Shown here in pieces: positions 1-5,225 of a stretch of 6,540 nt of DNA. The stretch covers positions 1 through 6,540 of the forward strand of contig JAAZME010000063.1 of the NCBI GenBank assembly GCA_012798975.1. The letters are read 5' to 3'. Origin of the DNA: Gallicola sp. (GTDB taxonomy: Bacteria; Bacillota; Clostridia; Tissierellales; Peptoniphilaceae). The notes beneath the pieces were generated by a model that was not told where the DNA came from, did no database searches, and saw only the letters and a program-made list of their open reading frames with translations. Made by a program: the position numbers and the translations under genes. Within the stretch, counting starts at the first letter, position 1. Each line of letters starts with the position of its first letter.

Positions 1-113
1 TAGGGAGTAATATCGTAGATTTTATGTTCTTCTCTAAATTCATCTAATAATAATTTCGTTATCTTCATGGTATTGCCAGTCGGGCTGAATACCACTGCAT
101 TAATATTTTTCAT
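1..113 (-). CDS. Flavodoxin-like protein, probably EFR1-family flavodoxin/ferredoxin (partial, N-terminus only)
   Basis: Only the first 37 codons are in the window; the gene runs off the left edge. Reading leftward from the ATG at 113, the protein begins MKNINAVVFSPTGNTMKI, a hydrophobic first beta strand followed by the phosphate-binding loop SPTGNT (residues 10-15) that holds FMN in flavodoxins. A GGAGGAG ribosome binding site lies 5 nt upstream of the ATG. This start is characteristic of clostridial EFR1-family proteins, which join a flavodoxin domain to a C-terminal 2[4Fe-4S] ferredoxin domain and act as cytoplasmic electron carriers. The ferredoxin part would be outside the window, so a stand-alone flavodoxin is equally possible. 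It is divergent from the DUF1659 gene and not obviously connected with it. Confidence 0.75.
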   Translation of the reverse strand, partial: MKNINAVVFSPTGNTMKITKLLLDEFREEHKIYDITP

Positions 114-196
114 AAAAACTCCTCCATTTTTATTACTATATCATAAAAAGATCTTGGAAAATAAAGGAATTGAGCTAATAGGATAAAAAGATTTTT

Positions 197-224
197 ATTT
201 TAATAGTAATATTTGCCTTTTCAA
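197..224 (-). promoter_or_regulatory. Candidate sigma-70/A promoter for the leftward flavodoxin-like gene
   Basis: On the minus strand TTGAAA (224-219, 5 of 6 to TTGACA) is followed after 16 nt by TAAAAT (202-197, 5 of 6 to TATAAT). Transcription would begin near 190, leaving a 5' UTR of about 75 nt before the ATG at 113. The region is very A+T rich, so a chance match is possible. Confidence 0.35.
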
Positions 225-254
225 TCAATCTATAGATAAGAGGGAGGTGAGAAA

Positions 255-458
255 ATGAAAACTGTAGAAAATGTTCGATTAAAAGTTGCTTATACGGTTG
301 AGGAGGATGGGAAGGAATTAAAAAAGAATAAAACCTTCAATAATATCGCATTAACAGCAACAGATGAAAATCTAAAGGCATGCGGAGATGCTGTCGGTAC
401 TTTTATAGAAGGCAGCAATAAAAGAGTCATCCGTATGGAAGAAGCTGTTGTACTGTAG
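255..458 (+). CDS. DUF1659 family protein
   Basis: This 67-residue cytoplasmic-type protein has no signal peptide, membrane segment or metal motif. It fits DUF1659: an N-terminal strand region (KLVAYTVEEDGKE-like, about residues 9-22), the characteristic K-x-F-x-N-I then TATDENL segment (residues 27-40), and a short C-terminal strand with an acidic end. A strong AGGGAGGTGA ribosome binding site sits just upstream of the ATG. The family has no known biochemical function. In Firmicutes it is usually found next to DUF2922, often with a YvrJ-type peptide and phage-lysis-like genes. Here DUF2922 follows 84 nt later and a holin and amidase follow that, so co-transcription is likely. I see no YvrJ homologue. 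Family assignment is by motif recognition; a role in the lysis cassette is only inferred from position. Confidence 0.8.
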   Translation: MKTVENVRLKVAYTVEEDGKELKKNKTFNNIALTATDENLKACGDAVGTFIEGSNKRVIRMEEAVVL

Positions 459-542
459 AACAAGGAAAGAATATTACCTTACTATTATCTAAAAACAGAA
501 TAAAGAGTGGTAATAAGAATTATTAAAAAAGGAGGTGTAGAT

Positions 543-758
543 ATGGATCAGGTATTGGAATTAAAAATTGCAAATGCAGCAGATGAAAGCTTAACCCTTC
601 GAATTCAGAACCCGAAAGAAGGTTTAACAGAACTTGAAATTCAAACAGGGATTCAGACGATAGCAAACTCCGGAGTCTTTGAAAAAGAAAAAGGAGCGTT
701 AACAATTCCGGTAAGCGCAAGAATGATCGAAACAAATTATACTGAATTTAATATTTAA
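543..758 (+). CDS. DUF2922 family protein
   Basis: The ATG at 543 is chosen because AAAAAAGGAGGTG (GGAGGTG at 531-537) sits 5 nt upstream; an in-frame GTG at 507 would put that ribosome binding site inside the gene. The product is 71 residues. It shows the DUF2922 pattern: an opening strand MDQVLELKIAN, the IQNPKEGLTELEIQ segment (about residues 22-35), and the closing ARMIETNYTEFNI where other members carry a similar VERTVTEF-type end. No transmembrane segment or catalytic motif is visible and the family function is unknown. It forms the usual DUF1659-DUF2922 pair with the preceding gene. A strong terminator hairpin starts only 6 nt after the stop codon, so most transcripts of the pair probably end here. 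Confidence 0.82.
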   Translation: MDQVLELKIANAADESLTLRIQNPKEGLTELEIQTGIQTIANSGVFEKEKGALTIPVSARMIETNYTEFNI

Positions 759-764
759 CAGAAG

Positions 765-814
765 CCGGTCTTAAAGTTTGATACATCTTTCGAAACTTTA
801 GGACCGGTATTTTT
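765..814 (+). terminator. Intrinsic terminator between DUF2922 and the holin
   Basis: Arms 765-779 (CCGGTCTTAAAGTTT) and 793-807 form a 15-bp stem with one G-U pair and a 13-nt loop, followed by TATTTTT. The holin ribosome binding site (AAAGGAGG, 816-823) begins directly after the T-tract, so no promoter fits between this terminator and the holin gene. Confidence 0.8.
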
Positions 815-826
815 GAAAGGAGGACT

Positions 827-1231
827 ATGGATATTATCGCATGGAAAATTCTCTTTTCATCAGGGGAAGGAAAAATAATATACCTTCTGGGGCTTATAGC
901 AGCTGCTATGATTATCGATTTTATCAGCGGCTGCATCTGTGCTAAAATGACGGGAGAATTTAAATCAAAAACAGGAATCAACGGGATTTTGAAAAAAATG
1001 GTTTCGATGATGGTGCTGCTGCTTTTCTTTATGATGAATTTCCTGCTGCCCGAAGGCATTGGGTTTTCCCTGACAGCAGTTCTCTATACAGGATATTTAA
1101 TGATGGAGATACAGTCGATACTGGAAAATATGGATAAACTGGGGATCAATACGGACTGTTTTAAAAAGACAGAACAGGCGTATAAAGACAAGCTGAAGGA
1201 GGAGAAAGATGGCAAAGATTCGAATCGATGA
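827..1231 (+). CDS. Holin, toxin secretion/phage lysis type (Phage_holin_4, TcdE-like)
   Basis: This 134-residue membrane protein has hydrophobic segments at about 17-38, 57-73 and 77-97 and a strongly charged C-terminal tail (about 113-134). The signature of the family is the acidic residue ending the first helix followed by a small-residue turn and a basic loop: IIDFISGCICAKMTG (29-43), then KSKTGINGILKKMV (46-59). Holins of this family form pores in the cytoplasmic membrane that let signal-less peptidoglycan hydrolases reach the wall; relatives such as TcdE are linked to toxin release in clostridia. The ATG at 827 follows an AAAGGAGG site 3 nt away. The gene overlaps the downstream amidase by 23 nt, and the amidase ribosome binding site lies inside it, so the two are translationally linked. 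Family assignment is fairly sure; whether it serves lysis or secretion here is open. Confidence 0.85.
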   Translation: MDIIAWKILFSSGEGKIIYLLGLIAAAMIIDFISGCICAKMTGEFKSKTGINGILKKMVSMMVLLLFFMMNFLLPEGIGFSLTAVLYTGYLMMEIQSILENMDKLGINTDCFKKTEQAYKDKLKEEKDGKDSNR

Positions 1232-2294
1232 CGGCCACGGCTGGAGATATAATAAAGGCAGGCTCTTTTATGAAGGCGAGCAGAACTGGATCTTCAGCCG
1301 GGAGTATCTAGGGCCTGCCTTAGAGAAAGAAGGCCATAGCGTAAGCTTTACGAGAGGAGCCGATGCTCTTCAGAAAGAACAGCGGTATGCGGAAAAATAC
1401 AGGCTCTATGGAATAAACAATCAGATTCATTCTTTAACGGCGCGAGGGGAGTCCGGAAAAGATCATGATCTTCTAATTTCCAACCACAGCAATGCAGGCG
1501 GCGGCAGAGGGACGAATGTATGGGATGACACAGGAACACCAAATAAACCCCTAGCAGAGGCGGTCTGCAAAGCCTGCGCCGAAGGGTTCGGTCTTCGAAA
1601 TGGAGGAGTCCATTATCGAAAGAGAAAAGACGGAAGGAACTATTATCAGGTTCTTTTTTCGAACAAAGCCAAAAGCGGAATCCTTTTAGAAAGGGGATTT
1701 CATGATAATTTGGAGGATTCAAAAGCTCTCTTGTCTTCTTCCAAACAAAGGTCTGCAGCGGAGAGAATCGCTTCTGCTATCAGCAGATTTTATGGAAAGA
1801 GGACATCTATCATAGGAAGACCGACTGCAACCCTAAACCAAATGAAAGAGTATGCTAAAAAGAAAAAGGCAGAGGATTTTTTTGTAGAGCTGGCAGAACT
1901 TTTCTATGATATTTCCCTGGAGTACGGTGTAGATCCTGTCGTAGCCTTTGCCCAAGCCGGAAAAGAGACTGCTTTTGGAAGATATGGAGGTGTGCTGGAC
2001 AAGAGTTTCCGAAATCCGGGAGCCATCAAAACAAGGCAGGGAGGAAGCAATAATGATGCCGCTGCCCACGAAAGATTTTCCAGCTGGAAGAGGGGAATCA
2101 CCGCTCAAGTGCAGCATCTTGCTCTTTATGGAGGGCAAGTTATCCCGAAAGGACAAGTGGCGGATCCGCGCCATTTTGATTTTTTAAGGGGAACAGCAAA
2201 AACGGCTTTGGAACTTAGCGGAAAGTGGGCAGGACCAGGGTATGGAGAAGATTTAGAGAAGAGAATCAAAGACATTCAAAATAGTTGTTTATAA
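1209..2294 (+). CDS. Two-domain peptidoglycan hydrolase: N-acetylmuramoyl-L-alanine amidase (Amidase_3) plus glucosaminidase
   Basis: The 361-residue protein has two catalytic domains. Residues about 3-195 are a zinc-dependent Amidase_3 domain: DDGHG gives ligand His10, Glu24 (in EGEQNW) is the likely second ligand, SNHSN gives His93, and LLERGF holds the catalytic Glu161. This domain cuts the bond between N-acetylmuramate and L-alanine. After a linker with the phrase GRPTATLNQMKEYAKKK (203-219), residues about 223-361 form a glucosaminidase domain with catalytic Glu253 in AQAGKETAFGRYGG, expected to cut the glycan strand. The C-terminal GKWAGPGYG is typical of this subfamily. No signal peptide is present, consistent with holin-dependent export. 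The ATG at 1209 has an AAGGAGGAG site (1196-1204) inside the holin gene. This is an endolysin-type enzyme rather than a secreted autolysin. Domain calls are confident; hydrolase activity is inferred from conserved residues. Confidence 0.9.
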   Translation: MAKIRIDDGHGWRYNKGRLFYEGEQNWIFSREYLGPALEKEGHSVSFTRGADALQKEQRYAEKYRLYGINNQIHSLTARGESGKDHDLLISNHSNAGGGRGTNVWDDTGTPNKPLAEAVCKACAEGFGLRNGGVHYRKRKDGRNYYQVLFSNKAKSGILLERGFHDNLEDSKALLSSSKQRSAAERIASAISRFYGKRTSIIGRPTATLNQMKEYAKKKKAEDFFVELAELFYDISLEYGVDPVVAFAQAGKETAFGRYGGVLDKSFRNPGAIKTRQGGSNNDAAAHERFSSWKRGITAQVQHLALYGGQVIPKGQVADPRHFDFLRGTAKTALELSGKWAGPGYGEDLEKRIKDIQNSCL

Positions 2295-2332
2295 AAGAGA
2301 GGTCTGCCATCCTGGCGGACTTCTCTTTTTTT
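2293..2332 (+). terminator. Intrinsic terminator after the amidase
   Basis: Arms 2296-2308 and 2314-2326 make a 13-bp stem with two G-U pairs and a 5-nt loop (ATCCT), extended by A-T pairs and followed by a run of T. The amidase stop codon lies at its left base. The next gene starts at 2365 with its ribosome binding site at 2350-2359, leaving about 20 nt, too little for a promoter. Confidence 0.85.
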
Positions 2333-2364
2333 GAATGGGTAACTATAACAAAAGGAGGGATGCT

Positions 2365-3045
2365 ATGAAGAAGCGTTATTTTGCCTTTTTGCTGATTCCA
2401 TTGGCAGCTGCACTTCTATTTTTCTTTCGAACAGATTTCAGAGATACAAGAGGAGCTGCCCTTAGAAAGCTCGCACCGTTTTTCGATTACAGCTTCAACA
2501 ACGATTGGAGCTATGAAAAAGAAGATATCGAAAAGTTTACTGGAATTGTAGATACAAAGCACAGCCGCTATACTGTTTTTTATAAAGACGGGAATGGAAA
2601 ACAAAGAGAGTTTGCTTTCGACACAACAGGGGGATTTGCAAAAGAAGCAGTCCTTTGGAAAATCGAAGAGGAGATGTATCAGATCTTTAACGAGTCTTTA
2701 GCAGGAGAGATAGAAGAACTCGGCATTTCAGTGAAAGTTTCCTCAAAGCTGAAAGAACTTAAAGGGGAGGGAGAAAAAGGGAAGAAAAAGAAAATGGATG
2801 AGTATAAAAAAGTACTGTTAGATGAAGAAAATGGAGTAAAACTTTATAATGTTGATGAATTTTTCTCCCGAACTGCCTCAGAATATTTTCAGGAGCTCGA
2901 TGTGGAAATCTCTCCAACGGAGAACAAAGGCGGGGGAAATATACTCGAACACAAAAAAAATATCCAAAAAAGGATTGAAGAAAGGATTGGAAAAAAACTG
3001 CATCTTAATATAACGATCAGCGGAGAAAATGAATCCAGAAACTAG
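2365..3045 (+). CDS. Hypothetical membrane-anchored or secreted protein, family not recognised
   Basis: The ATG at 2365 is preceded by AAAAGGAGGG at a proper distance; an in-frame ATG at 2335 lies in the terminator tail without a ribosome binding site. The product has 226 residues. Residues 1-4 are MKKR, then a hydrophobic stretch at about 5-21 (YFAFLLIPLAAALLFFF) with no lipobox cysteine and no clear cleavage site, so an uncleaved N-terminal anchor with the rest outside the membrane is most likely. The protein contains no cysteine. The exterior part is charged, with an aromatic-rich region (39-75), a YKDGNGKQREFAFDT strand-like segment (73-87), a very lysine-rich stretch (about 133-149, GEGEKGKKKK) that may be a flexible linker, and a mixed helix/strand end. 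I recognise no domain or catalytic motif. It lies between two terminators behind the endolysin, so it may be expressed by read-through of the lysis cassette. Confidence 0.8.
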   Translation: MKKRYFAFLLIPLAAALLFFFRTDFRDTRGAALRKLAPFFDYSFNNDWSYEKEDIEKFTGIVDTKHSRYTVFYKDGNGKQREFAFDTTGGFAKEAVLWKIEEEMYQIFNESLAGEIEELGISVKVSSKLKELKGEGEKGKKKKMDEYKKVLLDEENGVKLYNVDEFFSRTASEYFQELDVEISPTENKGGGNILEHKKNIQKRIEERIGKKLHLNITISGENESRN

Positions 3046-3046
3046 G

Positions 3047-3081
3047 CTGTTTTGTATCAATGAATACAGAGCAGTTTTTTT
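3047..3081 (+). terminator. Intrinsic terminator after the hypothetical gene
   Basis: Arms 3047-3057 (CTGTTTTGTAT) and 3064-3074 form an 11-bp stem with two G-U pairs and a 6-nt loop, followed by seven T. It begins 2 nt after the stop codon and closes the rightward block that starts at 255. Confidence 0.8.
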
Positions 3082-3261
3082 ATTAAAATAAAAAATAAGG
3101 TGAACAAAGATAACAATTTTATATTAATTTCCTTGCTAATGGGTATTATGTAGATGATTACTGTTTCTATAAGTGATTGATTTTAACCTTTTGTAAATAG
3201 AGTATTAACATAAGGAAAATAAAATAGATACAAGAGTACTTATTTTGCAAGGAGGATGAAT
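3082..3261 (+). promoter_or_regulatory. A+T-rich leader region upstream of the pyruvate kinase-like gene
   Basis: This gap must hold the promoter of the kinase-like gene because a terminator stands on its left. No convincing promoter can be picked out: TTAACC (3183-3188) with TAACAT (3206-3211) at 17 nt is only 4 of 6 in each box, and TATATT (3120-3125) and TATAAG (3168-3173) lack a good -35. TTTCCTTGC at 3128-3136 can pair with GCAAGGAGG at 3247-3255, which is the ribosome binding site. No known riboswitch was recognised. Confidence 0.3.
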
Positions 3262-4755
3262 ATGTATAGGAATTATCAGCTTTTAGAGAAACTTATCCGC
3301 TTAAGAGAAGAGGTCTATCAAGAAGGGCTTGAAACATATAAGGAATGGGAAAAAGAGATCGAAAGAGAAGATTATAAAGAAAGCGCACTGAACTTCGCTT
3401 ATTATCTGGCTTTAAGAAGAAGAGACATCCGCTCCCTTCAAGAAGCTCTGGTTCCTTACGGGCTTTCTTCTTTAGGAAGACTGGAATCCCGCACGATCTA
3501 TAATATCGACGCTGTTATTAAAACATTGGCTATTCTTTTAAACAAGGACTATCCGGAAGAGATCAAGAATTTGAATACCGACAGCTATTTAGACGGAGAT
3601 ATTCTTCTCCAGGAAAAAAATATTAAAATCTTCGGATCGAAACCTTCCAACCGGTATTCCAGTATTATGGTGACTCTTCCTACAGAAGCAGCAGAAAAGT
3701 ATTCCCTTGTTCGGGATCTGATAGCTGCCGGCATGAATACCGCCCGTATCAACTGCTCCCATGATAATCAGAAATTCTGGAGCAAGATGATTAAAAATAT
3801 CCGAAAGGCAGAAAAAGAATTAGGCAAAGAATGCAAAATCAGTATGGATATTGCTGGACCGAAGACGAGAATCGATGCGATATATACTACAAAAATGAAA
3901 CCCTCCGTTCAGGTTGGAGAAAAACTATTTTTAACAGGAAAAAAAGAGCTGAAAAGCTACTACGATTATGATATTGTCCTTCGCTGCGGTACTGTTGAAA
4001 TATTAGATCTTTTAAAGACAGAAGACCCTGTTCTTATCGATGACGGCATGATTGAAACAAAAGTGGCGGAAGTCAAGGAAGAAGGAGTCGTTTTAGAAGT
4101 TGTTAAACTGATGAGCGGCAAAAAGGGGAAGATCCGTGCGGAAAAAGGTCTTAACTTTCCAAAGACGAACCAGAGCCTTCCTATTCTTACAGAGAAAGAT
4201 CTGGAGGATCTGGAATTTGTGTTGAAAAATGCCGATATTATAGGACTGTCTTTTGTTCGAACGCCTGAGGATATCGATGTTTTTCACAAAGAAATGGTCC
4301 GTGTTTTAGGGGAAGAGGAAGCACGGGGAAAAGTGATTATGGCGAAAATCGAAACTGTAGACGGTGTGAATAATCTTCCAGAAATCATTGTAAAAGGAGC
4401 AAGCCGAAACCTCTTCTGTGTTATGATCGCAAGGGGAGACTTGGCAGTAGAAGCAGGATATCTAAGACTTTCCGAACTTCAAGAGGAAATCCTGTGGATC
4501 TGCGAAGCGGCACATATCCCTGTGGTATGGGCTACAGAAATACTTAGAAATATGGCAAAAACTGGAATCCCCACACGGGCTGAAATAACCGATGCTGCCA
4601 TGGGCGGCCGAGCCGACTGTATGATGCTCAACAAAGGGGAGTATATAGTGGATACCGTAAAAGCGTTGGATGATATTCTAGTACGGATGAAAAGCCATCA
4701 GTATAAGAAAACACATCAGCTTCGTGCACTATCCATTGCAGAACTGGAAGAATAA
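3262..4755 (+). CDS. Divergent pyruvate kinase-like protein with N-terminal extension and no C-terminal domain
   Basis: The ATG at 3262 is preferred because AAGGAGG ends 6 nt before it; the in-frame ATG at 3256 touches that site. The product is 497 residues. Residues about 1-130 are a charged, largely helical extension not found in ordinary pyruvate kinases. From about 134 the catalytic barrel is clear: MNTARINCSHD (158-168) with Arg162 and Asn164, DIAGPKTR (196-203), a lid-like B domain (about 205-295), LPILTEKDLEDL (306-317), AKIET (361-365) with Lys362 and Glu364, ARGDLAVE (390-397), WATEIL with Thr425, and PTRAEITDAA (437-446). These match the phosphoenolpyruvate, metal and ADP site of pyruvate kinase. 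The canonical C-terminal allosteric domain is absent: the chain ends about 40 residues after ADCMMLNKGE. Similar variants exist in plants and some bacteria as pyruvate kinase family proteins of uncertain role. I infer a working phosphotransferase active site, but the physiological substrate is not certain. Confidence 0.88.
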   Translation: MYRNYQLLEKLIRLREEVYQEGLETYKEWEKEIEREDYKESALNFAYYLALRRRDIRSLQEALVPYGLSSLGRLESRTIYNIDAVIKTLAILLNKDYPEEIKNLNTDSYLDGDILLQEKNIKIFGSKPSNRYSSIMVTLPTEAAEKYSLVRDLIAAGMNTARINCSHDNQKFWSKMIKNIRKAEKELGKECKISMDIAGPKTRIDAIYTTKMKPSVQVGEKLFLTGKKELKSYYDYDIVLRCGTVEILDLLKTEDPVLIDDGMIETKVAEVKEEGVVLEVVKLMSGKKGKIRAEKGLNFPKTNQSLPILTEKDLEDLEFVLKNADIIGLSFVRTPEDIDVFHKEMVRVLGEEEARGKVIMAKIETVDGVNNLPEIIVKGASRNLFCVMIARGDLAVEAGYLRLSELQEEILWICEAAHIPVVWATEILRNMAKTGIPTRAEITDAAMGGRADCMMLNKGEYIVDTVKALDDILVRMKSHQYKKTHQLRALSIAELEE

Positions 4756-4799
4756 ATAATAAAAAGACGAAGGATTTTCTCCTTCGTCTTTTTATTATT
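4755..4799. terminator. Bidirectional intrinsic terminator shared by convergent genes
   Basis: Arms 4755-4774 and 4780-4799 form a perfect 20-bp stem with a 5-nt loop (TTTTC). The outer half of the stem is A on the left and T on the right, so it gives a T-tract in both directions. The kinase-like stop codon (4753-4755) touches the left base and the DUF3343 stop (4797-4795) lies inside the right arm. Confidence 0.9.
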
Positions 4800-5019
4800 G
4801 TTTGTATACATGGATCTCATCGTAATAGATATGATTCTTTTTACAAAGTTCTTTAACTTTTTCGAGATCTTCTTTTTCAATGATAGCACAGTTCCCGCAA
4901 GAAGAGCTGAATTGTCTGGGAACCGGCATAAGCTTTGTTTTGATCTTTTCGCGTTGCAATGTTTTCTCGAAAAGCAGCACCATCGAAATCGTTTCAAAGG
5001 TAAACAGATAAACTTCCAT
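4795..5019 (-). CDS. DUF3343 protein, putative selenium/sulfur carrier
   Basis: The 74-residue soluble protein matches DUF3343 (also called putative Se/S carrier-like): an opening strand EVYLFTFETISMVLLFEKTL, a basic KTKLMPVPRQFSSSCGNC centre and a C-terminal helix DLEKVKELCKKN followed by a strand. The conserved SSSCG is extended to a CGNC pair (Cys41 and Cys44), a plausible site for a persulfide, selenide or disulfide; Cys59 lies in the helix. The function of the family is not established, but it is repeatedly found with yedE, yedF/tusA and selenium genes. Its ATG overlaps the stop of the TusA-like gene by one base (TAATG), and only a weak AGGAAA site precedes it, so translation probably depends on coupling. 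It is the last gene of the leftward operon. Confidence 0.82.
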   Translation of the reverse strand: MEVYLFTFETISMVLLFEKTLQREKIKTKLMPVPRQFSSSCGNCAIIEKEDLEKVKELCKKNHIYYDEIHVYKQ

Positions 5020-5225
5020 TATTTTTTTCCTGTTACGATAAAGAAATCTTCTTCTTCCTTTGTGGTTACAGAGTATCCGTTCTTTTCGAAATTTCTCTTC
5101 ACATTTTCCATAGAAATGTTTGTATCTACGGAAACTTCGATTTCACTTTCTCCTTTTTCAATCTGCTCCATGGCTCGTAATACAGGCTCAGGGCAAGACA
5201 AACCTCTAGCATCTATTTTTATCAT
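5019..5225 (-). CDS. TusA-like sulfur/selenium carrier, YedF N-terminal domain type
   Basis: The 68-residue protein is a complete TusA (SirA) fold: DARGLSCPEPVLRAMEQI (residues 5-22) carries the family signature with the single cysteine Cys11 in CPEPV, followed by strand-helix-strand elements (EIEVSVDT, MENVKRNFEKNG, DFFIVTG). TusA-type proteins carry sulfur as a persulfide on this cysteine. The longer selenium-associated YedF proteins have the same domain plus a C-terminal half of similar or greater length, which is missing here. The gene overlaps the yedE stop by 4 nt (ATGA), has an AAAGGAGA site 6 nt upstream, and is followed by DUF3343 with a 1-nt overlap. Position between yedE and DUF3343 suggests handling of the material YedE imports. 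A general tRNA-thiolation TusA is less likely in this context. Confidence 0.87.
   Translation of the reverse strand: MIKIDARGLSCPEPVLRAMEQIEKGESEIEVSVDTNISMENVKRNFEKNGYSVTTKEEEDFFIVTGKK

Noticed and set aside
459..542. Inverted repeat TATTACC / GGTAATA between DUF1659 and DUF2922
   Set aside because: Only 7 bp with a long A+T-rich loop and no T-tract; too weak to call a terminator or regulatory structure.
748..1059. 103-codon minus-strand ORF over the terminator and holin gene
   Set aside because: It is antisense to a recognised holin and runs through a terminator hairpin, with no recognisable family.
1348..1722. 124-codon minus-strand ORF inside the amidase gene
   Set aside because: It is antisense to the conserved amidase domain and shows no motif or ribosome binding site.
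1948..2187. 79-codon plus-strand ORF inside the amidase gene
   Set aside because: It is out of frame with a strongly supported glucosaminidase domain and has no recognisable product.
3082..3261. Riboswitch ahead of the pyruvate kinase-like gene
   Set aside because: No conserved aptamer core was recognised and no terminator/antiterminator pair is present before the gene.
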